Positions 39,742 through 51,205 of a stretch of 64,000 nucleotides of DNA are shown here, piece by piece. The stretch's first letter is position 1. The number at the start of each line of letters is the position of its first letter. Origin of the DNA: Marsupella aquatica (lineage: Eukaryota > Marchantiophyta); the NCBI GenBank assembly GCA_973895155.1, contig OZ316894.1, positions 17,608,001 through 17,672,000 of the forward strand. The letters run 5' to 3'. The translations under genes were made by a program, and so were the position numbers. The notes under the pieces were generated by a model, which ran no database searches, was not told where the DNA came from, and saw nothing but the letters and a program-made list of their open reading frames with translations.

Positions 39742-40721
39742 AATCTTTGAAAGTCAACAAGTTTGCGCGGGCGCCAATCCAAGCTCGCCAAAATTCCGTC
39801 CAGTCTAAAGAAAGAATGTGGATCCCGCCCGAGTCACAAGCACTTGAATGTCCAACGAAGCTCCACCTTCCGAGGAATCCCAGATGTGAATTGGACCCCC
39901 CTTCGCGGAGACCCTGACGAGCCGCCAGTGACAGTCCCCCAGTCAGGCAGTCACCCACGACGACTGTAGCTTTTACCTGTACCGCATGTCACTTGAAGGG
40001 ACTCTTACTACTCTCACTCATGCGCTTCACTCATCATCACAGTTCAGAGAAGCTGAGAAACAAGCACTGAAGACAAGTCAGGAGGTACTGCTTGGCTCCA
40101 AGCAGTTTATTCCAGGTACATCGTGATACAAGATCTGGAGCTCGGATCCGGATGAATAGAATCTACTATCTAGCTACCCGAATTGAGTGTCTCGTAGACG
40201 ATGTGAGGTCCACACAGAACAAACGGAGCCTCCTCCCGGTACCTACTCTGACGTAAATTTCTCGTCTCCTCGAATTGGGTGAGCTGAGATGCCGAGTGCT
40301 ATTAATAAGTCATCTTTCGGCGCAAGTCAGACCCATCAAGGCTTCAAGCGTCCAGGAATTGTGCTGACCTGCTGACGAGGGAGGTTGGGCTCTGCCGAGT
40401 CTAGTTTGTTGTCCCAGCCTGCGTGGCGGCAAATGTCTCGTTTGCCGGAGATGATGGAGAACATCGTTGAGGAGTTGTCGTGAGGCCACGATATCCAATC
40501 CGCATCGTTCAGCTTCCAGCACCCATAGCTCGGGACACTTGTCTCACGCATCCTCTCAAACTCTACCCCACTTCACTGCTCTACAGGAACAGCACAATAA
40601 TGCATTCGTTTGGGTTCTAGTCACACTTCATGAATGTAGGAGGGCGTTTCAAACTAATCCCTGGCCCAAAAGTACCATTATGGGTTTTAGGAACAAGTGT
40701 GCCCACAAGCTTACTCTTGAC
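39742..40721. other. Upstream region of the dirigent gene and spacer
   Basis: The left end is presumably dirigent promoter. No further gene is recognised. Confidence 0.35.
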
Positions 40722-40815
40722 ACCAGGTTAAATCAACACCGCATTAAGGCTCCCCAGCCTTCTTGGGGCCCGTACCCTGCCTGTCACAAATCCCAAAGTT
40801 GCTGCCCGCAAACCC
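40722..40815 (+). repeat. ~95-bp dispersed repeat, copy 1 (copy 2 at 42727-42823)
   Basis: The copies read CACCAGGTTAAATCAACACC, then GCTCCCCAGCCTTCTTGGGG, CCCGTACCCTGCC and CAAATCCCAAAG, ending GCCCGCAAACCC, with about four differences. Copy 1 directly abuts the left arm of the fold-back element, so the 2-kb separation may result from insertion or duplication of that element. Confidence 0.85.
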
Positions 40816-40816
40816 A

Positions 40817-41745
40817 CTTGACCGTCAATCACCGTTCTGGCAGACTCTAAATGTATTAGCCCCCGATCCGTTGACAGACAGAAAAGTTCCATTCTTTTCG
40901 AATTTGATGTGCTTTAGGATGCGGGACATGCCTAGCCTTGAACGCCCACGTCTCCTTCTATTTTTGTCCCTTGTCGTAATTCTCAGTTTTTGTCATTGTG
41001 GTTTGTTGTTTGCATTCATGTCACTATTCTGGCAGCCCCGCGTTTACGCAACTATAAGGGTTGTCGCGTTGGTGTGACTGTTTTGGTAGCCCTGCAATCA
41101 CCCAGTTATAAGGGTTGTCGCAGTTGTGCACCTATGCTTGTTGCTTGCATTCGTGAGACTATTTTGGCAGCCCGTGTTTGCGCAGTTGTAAGGGTTGTCG
41201 CATTCGAGTGACTGTTCTGGCAACCCCACGTTTACGCAGCTATAAAGGTTGTTGCATTTGTATGACTGTTCTGGCAACCCCGCATTGTGAAGCTATAAGA
41301 GTTGTCGTAGGGATAGAACATAAATTGGAACAAACAAAAAATATAGAACTTACCATATTGGTAATTTGAGACTAAGCTGCTTGTTCCCTTGCTTTTGTTG
41401 TCCTCAAAGCCATAGTCCTTCTTCCTCTCTTCCCGCCGTAATAAATGTCCACCCTTATAGCTGTGCAAACGCAGGGCTGCCAGAACAGTCACACAAATGC
41501 GACAATTCTTACAGTTGCGCAAATGCGGGGCTGCCAGAACAGTCACACGAATGCAAACAACAACCCACAATAACAAAAACTAAGAATTAAAACAAGGGAC
41601 GAAAATAGAGGGAGACATGGGCGTTCAAGGCTAGGCATGTCCTACGGCCTAAGGGGCTTCAAATTTGAAAAGAACCAAACTTTTCCGTCGGTTGATGGAT
41701 CGGGGGCTAATACATTTAGAGTCCACCAGAACGGTGATTGACGGG
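40817..41745. mobile_element. Fold-back-type element with ~300-440-bp inverted arms
   Basis: The left arm (40817-~41255) and right arm (~41430-41745) are reverse complements with moderate divergence: CCGTCAATCACCGTTCTGG at the outer ends, then CTAAATGTATTAGCCCCCGA, GACATGCCTAGCCTTGAACG and GTTTGCATTCRTGTGACT toward the centre. The inner part of each arm is made of ~54-bp tandem units (five on the left, two on the right). The centre (~41310-41430) is AT-rich and unrelated. This is the architecture of Foldback elements. No transposase is present. A transcript through it would form a long hairpin. Confidence 0.7.
41029..41306 (+). repeat. ~54-bp tandem repeat inside the fold-back left arm
   Basis: Five units start with GGCAGCCCC or GGCAACCCC and contain CTATAAGGGTTGTCGC and GTGACTGTTCT; the second unit is expanded to 81 bp by a GCTTGTTGCTTGCATTCG insertion. 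Two units of the same sequence occur inverted at 41455-41565. Confidence 0.85.
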
Positions 41746-42726
41746 CAACTACCGGCTACCGGCAGCTACCGGCTAACGGAGGAGGCGCAACGCGACACCG
41801 TTTAATGCAAAACTCGTGATTTACAGAAGGAAATAAAAGGGACCCATAAGTCCTTCATATAGCATGCTCATCCTGGAACATGTTTTACTTTTTGTCTGCT
41901 AGTGGATAAATTTAGAGAGTAAACCTTGAATACATATTTAAATGTCAATGGGATAAAATAATAGAAATAAAGCACATGCAAATAAAAGCACATAGAGACC
42001 AATTAAAGTACAACTAAATTTTATGACACAAAGATGCTACTAGTTGTGCACTTACTTCAATGTGCCTTATAACACTCATTTCAATAAAAACCCTAAACTT
42101 AAGGAAAGAAAGCCATGAGGGGAACTTAAGACACTATGTGTTGTACTTAGAATCATTCCACTAGCTCATGAAAGTACTTAAAAGTGTTAGAAAATGAAGT
42201 CCATGGTTTCTCTCTAGGACATAGCAAAGTTTAAAAATTAAGGGGGCTGCCAAAATAAATTCAAAACAATGTAGAATACCAAAAATTAAAGGGGTCTAAA
42301 ATGAATTAAAAGTCTATATGATACAAAGGATGCCCTTTGTTAAGGTACATTCAAATAAAAATAAATGACACAAAATTATGAATAAGAAAAAACATTAAAG
42401 TTGGATTCACCACTGTCATTAAAAAGGGACCCATAAGTACTTCATAAGATCTTCTCTTGCCACATCTAGAAATACTTTAGCCAAAGAAAACCTGACATTC
42501 AGGCCGAGTGGGTCCTCAATGTGTCTTTCAGCAAATTAATCTAGCACCATTGGCTGCACTTTGCTCTACAAGACCTTGGGAGCCATACAAGGATTTCAAA
42601 AATGCTTTTAGCCAAGGGGCACTATATTTAGTGTGTGCAAATGGCCCTCCAGTTTGCTTTGGTGAAAAAAACTCCCAAGTGCCCCCAAGGTCTCCTAAAG
42701 TCCTCCTGACATTCAAGAGTAAACAC
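41746..42726. other. AT-rich spacer
   Basis: AAAAGGGACCCATAAGT followed by (C/A)CTTCATA occurs at about 41836 and 42420, a small dispersed repeat. No gene is recognised. Confidence 0.35.
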
Positions 42727-42823
42727 CAGGTTAAATCAACACCGCATTAAGGCTCCCCAGCCTTCTTGGGGCCCGTACCCTGCCCGTCACAAATCCCAAA
42801 GCTACTGCCCGCAAACCCAGACT
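42727..42823 (+). repeat. ~95-bp dispersed repeat, copy 2 (copy 1 at 40722-40815)
   Basis: Partner of 40722-40815; beyond GCAAACCC the two diverge completely. Here it leads toward the tRNA-like sequence. Confidence 0.85.
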
Positions 42824-42867
42824 CAAAACAAATACCTAAAGAATAAGCTCCTGTGCATCGGCAGTCC

Positions 42868-42945
42868 ATGGGCTATTGGTTAACTCAGAAGAGTGAGGAC
42901 TCTCAGGTGTTGGGTTCGAATCTCACTCTGAGCTTTTTAACATTC
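42868..42945 (+). other. tRNA-like sequence, probably SINE head or tRNA relic
   Basis: GGGCTATTGGTTAACTC resembles an A-box/D-arm and GGGTTCGAATCTC a B-box/T-arm at tRNA-like spacing, followed by CTTTTTAAC, a possible Pol III terminator. I cannot fold a proper acceptor stem: the 3' side CTCTGAGC pairs best with internal CTCAGAAGAG rather than with the 5' end. So I do not call a functional tRNA. Confidence 0.35.
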
Positions 42946-44303
42946 ACCCGCCCCAAAAGTGGGGTTCAGACGCCTTTTATTACAGTCATAAGTTAGTTTG
43001 ATTCAAAAAGAGCTTACACACATAATCCCCCAACAGTGGGGTTCAAACTCTTCTAGTAACACACAAACTCTTTTTATTCTAGATGGGAGCTGGCTGTTCC
43101 AATTTCCGGTCAATAATCACTATAATCCAAAGGAGCTACAGAACAGTCTTAAATACTGAACACACTACTCGTAGAAGTGAATTCCCTTTTTAATGCAAAT
43201 GACTTAAAATAGGAATGGACCAACGGGCCAGAAGAAGATATCTCTAATAGAGTTGGTCTAAAATAAAGGACAAAAAAGTGCTCCGCTTGAGCAAATTTGG
43301 GGCCCACTTCATTCCATGTACAATTGGTAACAGCTAGGTTCCATTGAAAGTGCCCCCACCATTTTGTAAAGTGAACAGCATCAGTTTCTCCCAAATGGAT
43401 GGCCCTGATCAGATCTTGGAGACAACAAAAAAAGTGGAAATTACCCACAATGTCTTGTAAATTAAGCGACCGTCAGTCACTTCAATTCCGGGGAAATGAC
43501 CTTGACCAAGTGGGCAGACAAGATTCTTTGTGTCCACCACTTCAGTTCTGGGAAAATGACCTTGACTTGAAGCCAAATTAAGAGGTTTGAAACACCCTAG
43601 TAAAGTCCTGTTCATAGGCATTGTGGTCTATAATGCCCCAGAAAAGGAGAGCTTAATATGCTTGAGTTCTGAGAGACTAACATAGCTAGTAATGCTCTCG
43701 TAATAGGACCGTAGTACATTTAAAGGAAAGTGATGCTCTCATGGACCAGGAAAGTGATGCTCCCATGACTGAGTGTGTGAACCATGCAACCCCCATGAGC
43801 AATTTAATATCTATAGTTTATGGGTAGTTAACATGAAGAATTTAGAGAGTTGTGAATGTCTAAATATCACTCAATTATTCATTGTCCAAACTTTATGCTT
43901 CCAAAAAGATTCAGCAGCTAACATTTAGTATCTCACTCTATATCTAATAAAATTTCATTTTCTTGGGTTCTTTAGAAAAGGTTTTCATGTATCTTTCCAA
44001 TAAGTCTATATATTCAAATTTCATGCAGAATTGAGAGACTTACACATTTCCAAAGGTGAGTGTCTTGTTTTCTTGCCACATGTCATTAATGTGTAATTTG
44101 TACTATATGAGCAGTAAGAGGGGTTTGATGCAATCCATCTGGGTAGCAAATATCTATCCATGCCTTCTAGCAAATGTGGAGGTCCATTTCATTGGGCTTC
44201 AATTTTTCATTTAAATAAAGGCTTAATAGATATTTAATTTTAGTGAAAGTAAGTGAAAATCTTCATAATGAGGTGATCCCGGGGGTGATCCAAATCTTGA
44301 CCA
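42946..44303. other. Spacer with a small duplication
   Basis: The phrase CACTTCA(A/G)TTC(C/T)GGG(G/A)AAATGACCTTGAC occurs twice, about 62 bp apart (around 43478 and 43540). No gene was found. Confidence 0.35.
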
Positions 44304-44687
44304 TGTTAGGCATATAATCTTACTAGGTCTAGAGTTACGACTGGAAACGTAATTAGGACTGTATAACCTAAGTTGCGGACTTGGTTAGGTTAGTCATGCT
44401 ACACACTATATCCCCAAGTAGTGTTTTCTTGGATAGGGGAAACTCAGGCACATTGTTACAGAGTCAGTTGATAGATAGGGAGAACTTGTATTGTGGAGAC
44501 TCAGTATGGCCAATGGCCCTAGAGTGTAGTAAAGCTCAAGTGTGTTCCCTAGACATAGCCTCAACTGAGTAGAACCATGTATTTCTCTATGTCGACTACT
44601 TGTGCTTATCATGGGCTTGTGGTTATGAATGTCATCTTTTGTTCAATAGATCAAGACATGCATTCATTTCCAAGAATGCACTAACAA
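44304..44687 (+). mobile_element. Probable Copia-type solo LTR, copy 1
   Basis: Starts TGTTAGGCATATAATC and shares with 53194-53530 the blocks TCTAGAGTTACGACT, GGTTAGGTTARTCATGCT, AACTCAGGC-CATTG and AGTAAAGCTC-TGTGTTC; both then read GAACCAYGTATYTCT. TGTTAG starts and a GAACCACGTA--TCTT block are typical of Ty1/copia LTRs. The 3' end is set at ACTAACA by pattern only. No internal coding region follows. Confidence 0.5.
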
Positions 44688-46511
44688 ATACAAAGGGAAA
44701 AATCACAAAGCCAGGACACTAAGTCTCTAGTGATGACTTTTGAGACATACAGCGGTAGCAACATCACACATACTTTTATCCCCAAAGGCTCTACAAATTA
44801 TCTGCATAGTGAAATCTCATTCATGTAAACAAACGTAGAGTCTTTCTTTACTCTGATGGGTTGCTAGTGGGCAAATTCTTTGATTGGGCACAAGACACGG
44901 GAACAACCCGGTTTCACATTGTTTTTCTTTTACTGTTTAGTAAAGCTACGATGCACCGATGAATGTATTCAAAGACACCTTGGCAAAAGTGAGCAGGGCA
45001 CAAAGAAAGCCAACTCCAATGACCAGATCAAGACAATCATCTTTCTAGCAATCAGAACAACTAAAAGATGCTAAAAGGAGGCCAGCTTTGTGTGTGGCAA
45101 ACTGTGCTGCAGCTGGAAACCGCTAGCCATAAGATTCTTATAATTGATAGACACTATCAAACACTGACTACTGTAGGGGAGAGTGGACATGATCATAATG
45201 GTTGCAAGGCAAGACACTACATGTTGAAACTTTGAGATTGATGGATGTTATCAAGTTTAGGGATATTATTATTTGTTGTCAGATCTTTAAGATCGACGGA
45301 GGACACTTCTGTTTAACAACGCTTCGCTGGACGACACTTTAATTTGATAACACTTTCACTCAACAAGGCTATATAATGCATAGGCATTGGCTACTTTGTG
45401 TAATATAAAGCAGTTTTCCATCAAGCAACATCAAAATCTCAACCCAAACAGGCTTGAGACAACAAAATTTTGGCTTTGAAACTAGTTTGATGCATCTTAG
45501 GATGTTGATATACCCAGGGATATACCCCAGTAGCACAGAACCAACATCATGATAACCTCAGAATAACTTAAAGTATTGTAGATTTAAATGCACATTGTCG
45601 CCCTTAGTTATCAACTTTTGATCTCAGATGTCGATCCAAGAATTCCAAAAGACAGTCATGCATCTTTTCTTGTGACCGTGGTACATTGTTGTCCACCATC
45701 CTCTTTGCTAGCAAATGATCAACCAAATGGATCAATCAATTAGGTCAAATGGCTAGATTTAGTCACTGCTTTTTGTTATGTAAATGAATTAAATATAAAG
45801 GAGATTACTTATTATTTATAATTTAAGACATTTATAAAAAATTGTTACATGAGGCTACTTTTTTGTCCCCACTCTGTGTTATTTCATATGTTAATTTTTT
45901 TTGTCAAACACAAAAGGTAGTGGTCATGCCACAAACATCATTGTTTGTGTTTGTGGTGGAACCCACCAACATTGCACAATCATAGACCAGGGATTTTACA
46001 ATGGATTTTCATGGGGTTCGTAACCAAAAGCTTTGACAGAAGTTACAACACAGAGATAGATAGTTGCTTGAAAGTGTCACGTGGACCTACACTTCAAATT
46101 ATTCTAGCATGATGATGTTTTTAACTTGGGTAAACTAAATACAGACTTAAATTCACTTAGACATGGTTACAAGAGAGTAAAATGGATGAATAAATACTTG
46201 AAAAGGGGGAGAGGCTCTAACTGTTTATGAGAAAAATGGAGGGAGGCAACGAGAAACAAACGGACAAGGGAAGAATCCTCATAAGTGGGAAGAGCATTGC
46301 AGTTATAAGTTGAACAAGATGCACAGACTCATGGAGAGAAAATAGAGGAAAACAAACATTCTACTTTCCACTCATAGAACACTTTCCCATCAGCACTTAA
46401 GAATTTGAAAAAGGCATGAAAAGCAGAGTGGAAAACTCTTTTGACCATCCTCTCTTGATTAGATACTTTAGGGTTAACTTAGATCTCTCCAAAGGTTCAT
46501 TAAGTTTAAAC
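44688..46511. other. AT-rich intergenic region
   Basis: No gene, RNA or clear repeat recognised. Confidence 0.35.
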
Positions 46512-46659
46512 AGCAACCTCTTTGAGGACTGATGGGGCACTGCCCATGGCCCAGTTTAACCTGACGGGCAACTTGATGCCTTGCCGGGCACGTAAAACAG
46601 TCAAATGACGGCCCCAAAATTGAAAGTTTGACGCATATTCACCGAGATTCTCTCAAACT

Positions 46660-46925
46660 CCCCCGGACCACCCCCCCCCCCCCCCCCCCGCGAACCCTTC
46701 CCGAACTCCCCCCGGAGCCCCCCGGACAATTCCCGGACTCCCCCGAACACTTCCCGGACCTCTCCCCCCCCCCGACCCCGGCCCCGACCTCTCCTGAACT
46801 CGGCCCGGACCCTTCCCGACCTCCCCCCAGACCCCCCCGAACAATTCCCGGACTCCCCCGGACACTTCTCGGACCTTTCCCGAACCCCCCGGTGGACCGG
46901 CCCCCCCCGGACCCAGCCTGAACCC
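46660..46925 (+). repeat. C-rich low-complexity tract (G-rich on the minus strand)
   Basis: About 265 bp built from CCCGGAC, CTCCCCC and GAACC(T)CC phrases, beginning with a run of about 20 C. Many C runs of four or more occur, so the minus strand has strong G-quadruplex potential. The long frames across it (proline-rich on plus, Gly/Arg-rich on minus) come from base composition. Confidence 0.9.
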
Positions 46926-47027
46926 GGCCCAAATTGCTCCTGGCCCAGACTGCTCCCTAACCGGGATGCCGGGTTATCGTTTTGCCGGAGTTTTTGGGTC
47001 AGTTTGAAGGGCAAGGTCAAACCAGGG

Positions 47028-47094
47028 GTTGCCCTTCAAACTCAAATGAAAGTTTATTGCCCATGGGCACTTTCATTTGAGTTTGAAGGGCAAC
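47028..47094. repeat. Perfect 26-bp inverted repeat with a palindromic loop
   Basis: Arms 47028-47053 and 47069-47094 are exact reverse complements (the left arm begins GTTGCCCTTCAAACTC). The 15-nt loop contains the palindrome GCCCATGGGC (47059-47068). It could be a terminator-like or cruciform structure, or the joined termini of a small element; AGTTTGAAGGGCAA also occurs once more at 47001. Confidence 0.9.
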
Positions 47095-47109
47095 CTCTTT
47101 GAGTACTGG

Positions 47110-47750
47110 CAATAAACTCCCGCTACTCGTTCCTAGTCCTGCCAACTTCTCCCATCTTCAATTTAAGTTTGTGGCCATTCTAGGCCATTTATTGCAATTA
47201 CTGGCTCCATGCGAGTTAGAATGCTTGCTTGCTATCTGCCTGTTCTCCCTCCTGTACTTAAAGGGATCACTTACAAACCTTCAAACTTTTTCTATTAAGC
47301 TTTCTTTGGCTCCTGAAACTTTCCTTACATTAAGTAGTATGAAAGAGATGAGTAGCCTTAGCTTTGTTACTTCACATCCACATACAAAATGGCTTCATGC
47401 GAGCCAAGCTCATTCCATGCGCCAAGGAAAGAAGACAGAGCATTCTTTTGGGTCGTTTGATTTCCATTGATTCGACTAGCAAGGCCCCTTTGTACACTTC
47501 CTCAGAAAGGATAAGATTTCAAAGTTCTCTAGACTAACACTTGTGTTCCTTTCCGTCCTCCCACTGATGAGCATAACGTTGATACTTCAAAACCCAGGCC
47601 TAGCAACACCCAATACTGTTACTTAACTAATCCACCAAGAATGACAAATGACTGAAGAGAATACCTTCAGGATTGATAAGACTTTTCGTCTACACGACAC
47701 ATTCACAAAAGAGACCTAATATCAATCAATATTTTTAAAATTGATGTCAT
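47110..47750. other. Intergenic, downstream of the YqgF gene
   Basis: Contains the 3' flank of the minus-strand YqgF gene. No other gene supported. Confidence 0.35.
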
Positions 47751-50675
47751 TCAAAATTCATCAATGTCGAGATCATCACTAACTGAGTTATCACCAAGAC
47801 ACAAGCGTTCTTGAAGGGATAGTCCCTTGGGTACAACAAGCTTCACATGAGCTCCATTGCTGCTGAAGTAGCTGTGAAGCAACACCTGCCCAATCCCACA
47901 GCTCGCTTAATATCACTATGAACAACCATAGCATCCAGCATCTCCACGATCAAACTAAATGAAACAGGAAATAAATGCGAACCCGTTCTAACGTAGACTA
48001 TCCGGCCTCTGGTTGTGGCAACTGTTCCTGGACAGTGGTTACTACTGTAATCATCTTCAGTCAAGGCTATCCTGAAATGCTGCTGCATGGACTTCTAACT
48101 CACTCGAGGACTTACAGAAACTTTAAAACATTGAATCACTCCAACTAAAGAAAGAATCCAGAAATCGTGAAGTATCGAATGTGGGTTGAGAATCACACCA
48201 GGGCAGCATATGCATCAAGCTTCTCCTTCCTCGCCTTCTTCTTAATTCCACTACATAAACCAATTCGAAATGTGAGAAGTATTCCATCAAAGAATATGAA
48301 ATTAAAGCATCGGGTTTGCTCGCTAAAACTGGTGTCAAAATGCCATGCTCACATTCTGATCTTCGACTTGCATTGAAGTAAGAAAATTAGGAAGGAGTAC
48401 AATTTTGTGCACTTTTAATACCAAGCAGGTAAAGATTAGTTTAGCTTGTCGTTAATGCATGGCATTGGAACGCAGTTGGCCACGGTTGAAGCCCTTATAC
48501 TTGGGCTGGTATGTGAGTGAGGTGTACGTGTAGATGCCCACGATAAACAAAACAAAACTTTGTAAATCCAGTGTGCCCATGGAGCAAAATTCTCGAGGAT
48601 CGTTGCCAAAATTTAAGAGAAATGCGTGGGAGATGTGCGTACTGACATGTCTAGCATATAGTCCAGTCCATCTCGTGAAGATCCATACTCATTGAGCAAG
48701 TAAACCCTCCAGCCTCTGCAATTTGGAATATCGACGCAAGTAGGTACCACATTTCAACTATCAGGTACCCAAAATTAATCACAGTAAATATCATTCATTT
48801 TGGCACGACATCTCCCGCCCAGCACCTAAGCATTTGATATCATTGACCGTATGCCCATTGGTGCTTGTAATGTGTCCATTTTTTTAATATGAAGGCATTT
48901 CATTTTGAACATACGCATTACAATGAAAATGAAAGCAAGAAACTCAGTTGCGGTTATCACACTTCTGAGATATTCGCTAGGTCTATAAACTGCTTCTGGA
49001 TAATTTTTCCATATTTTCCCTTGCAGTAACAAGCGCATTCAACATTGCAACTCACAATGTTAGCACTAGTGATATGATGCTAACCAATTTGACAACAGGC
49101 GTACCCACACGGCTCAGCTTCAAAGCACACTTCCTAAGTCACATGCACGGGCTCAACAATCTTCACCGTTGAGCAGCTTGGGCTGCAAGTTTGCCGACAA
49201 AGCTTCGTGTCTTGCTTGACTGTGAGGTTTCCTTGCCGTCAAAGGATATTGGCAGCCCCACAATAAACTCATCTGCTCTCTGCGCAACGACCACGGGTGC
49301 ATGCAGATGAAAAGCTGGAGCTTTATTGGTCTCTACTCTCCCACGATTTAAAAAGAAAGTAGCTACCATGAATTAATTACAAATTCGTTCGGTACAAATC
49401 ACTTTGGTACAAACTCAATGCAGGGTCCAACATAGCCGAAAGAGGCAGATCCCTGATGTGGCGCACCTCTTTGGATGCAATCTCCAATAGACTTCCAATC
49501 AACTTGTCACCTTTCAACTGCAGCACCTGTTACCAAAACGCCACCACAAAAGGGAAAATGGGGCCGGATTAGGAATTGACATCACAATAAATTGCAACTA
49601 ATTTCATCCATAACTAAAATCGAAGATAATGGACGGCAGCACCCAAACTTGTTTTAAGTAATTTTCTCAGACAAAACTGTCTCGCCAATTTTCCTCTCCA
49701 CAACATTAAAAATGTACTGCTCCGGATAGCAAGAGAACGGATACAAGGAAACACTCGAAACGAAGCTATGTGACCAAATGACAGTTGCTACACAATTCAA
49801 AAATGTAATGCAGTAAAGAAAGGAAGCTCACAGACAGCGGACGAGGTGCATAGCCTTTCAAACTGATGGCCACGCCTGTTCTCGAGTCTCCGAGATCCAC
49901 TCCCAGGCTATGTCTGATGTGATACACGCCCAGAGAATGTTTCTGTGCATTAGACATGACTCCACCCAGCTTTTCCTTCACAATATTCCATCGTTGATTC
50001 TCGTTTAGAAGTGGCGTTCCATCTTCACCTGGAAGGCTGGGGTTACAATCCGTAGAAGATGGGACCCGACTTGAGTCTTCAGGAGAGTGTGGATCCTGCA
50101 ATTCTTAGGCAGCAAGGTCATTTCAGATTCCTCGAATGAGACCGATGCAGGAGTTGCAGATTTATCGTTCCCAAACCCTTTTGCAAACGGTCATTGCTAA
50201 CCCCTAGACCCTAAACCCCCAAAAGCCTAGATTTGCTCTTTTAAGAAAAGTGACAGACCCGATACTCGTGCAAATCGTCTCATTGACCCGGAGGATGTGC
50301 CATATTGGCATTCGGCATGTAACTAAACCTATTTCATCTCCTTCTTAACATCCGCTTGCAATTTTGGAAAAACCCTAGACTTCACCAGATGCCGACGCAA
50401 AACCTTATTAGATCAAGGATTATTGTCACGCAGACCACAGAAAACCTTCCCTTGACTGACAATTCTAGAACAGTAGATGCAAACACCGGAAACCCACCTG
50501 AAATGGGAAGAACGGGGGAACGGCACCGGATAGTCCTCGAATCTCTCAAAGAGCACTCGCTATGGCCTCCGATCGAGAGCCACACTTGCTTTGCAGTCGT
50601 CTGCCGCGCAGCAACTGATCCGAGCGCAGCGACGACGGTCGTAGCTGAAACCGCGGCCATCTCGAACGACAACAT
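47751..50675 (-). CDS. YqgF/RuvX-family RNase H-fold protein, likely plastid-targeted
   Basis: Seven exons read on the minus strand: 50675-50498, 50103-49832, 49526-49467, 49279-49167, 48715-48647, 48250-48199, 47885-47751. All use GT/AG and phases agree, giving 292 aa. The first ATG follows an in-frame stop. The N-terminus is Ser/Ala/Arg-rich with few acids (MAAVSATTVVAALGSVAARQ), like a chloroplast transit peptide. Family motifs: SLGVDLGDSRTGVAIS (first catalytic Asp), DEFIVGLPISFDGKE, VYLLNEYGSS (relatives have DE, here NE) and KEKLDAYAAL (last Asp). Bacterial YqgF processes the 5' end of pre-16S rRNA; a plastid rRNA role is inferred. The 50498/50103 junction is the least certain: an acceptor at TTGCAG (50095) would need a different donor. 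The Asp-to-Asn change may matter for catalysis. Confidence 0.88.
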
Positions 50676-51205
50676 CACCAGCTCCAACGAAATGACAACA
50701 GAGTCTCAACCCCTGCTCTGCTCTGCTGTTCTTGGCCGGAACGCAAAGCTTCGTCGCTCAGCTGCTTCACTACTAGCTAATCCTGTAGCGAACGCTAAAC
50801 CTCAGCTCCAGCAAGTACATTCCACCGTTTTCCTCTCGTGCACTTTAGATCTTCTTCGAGTCCTCCTCTGTCGTTTTGCATCGTATAAGTGGAGGTGACA
50901 ATTAGCTACCCTTGCTGTCATATATATCCTATGCCTGTCTGGTGGTGCATGCCTTTCCCCTCCCATGCCTTCTTGGTTAACAAAATATGTTCGCTTAATT
51001 AATCCCTGTTGTACTCTCTCTATTCAATTGGATGTTTCAAGGCAGCAAAATTAATCCATGCAGAGGTATTCTATGCTAGCATAAGAAATTTTGATCGTGA
51101 AGAGGGTGCTGTTAGCAAGTCACTAGTGGTTACTAGTGGTTGTTACATTTCTTTTTTTAATTTCTTTAATTTTTGCTGTTTTTTATATTTTGAGTGTTTT
51201 TTTAA
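50676..51205. other. Upstream region of the YqgF gene
   Basis: Promoter and leader of the minus-strand gene. The plus-strand frame across 50356-50898 lies opposite the leader exon and shows no family features. Confidence 0.35.

Larger units (their letters stand above)
46512..47109. mobile_element. Possible insertion flanked by a 14-bp direct repeat
   Basis: GCAACCTCTTTGAG occurs at 46512 and again at 47090, each followed by an ACTG-type sequence (GACTG and TACTG). The DNA between differs sharply in composition from its surroundings: a C-rich tract, GGGCAACTTGATGCC-type GC-rich sequence and a perfect hairpin. A 14-bp duplication would fit a non-LTR or unusual insertion. The right copy overlaps the hairpin arm, so chance is not excluded. 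Confidence 0.3.

Noticed and set aside
41029-41306. CRISPR array
   Set aside because: The units vary in length, have no unique spacers, and belong to the arm of a fold-back element in a plant genome.
42868-42945. Functional tRNA gene
   Set aside because: A- and B-box-like sequences and a T run are present, but the acceptor stem cannot be formed from the ends.
46601-47020. Gly/Arg-rich and Pro-rich frames on both strands
   Set aside because: They result from the C-rich low-complexity tract.
50356-50898. 180-codon plus-strand frame
   Set aside because: It is antisense to the leader exon of the YqgF gene, whose splice phases and motifs are convincing.
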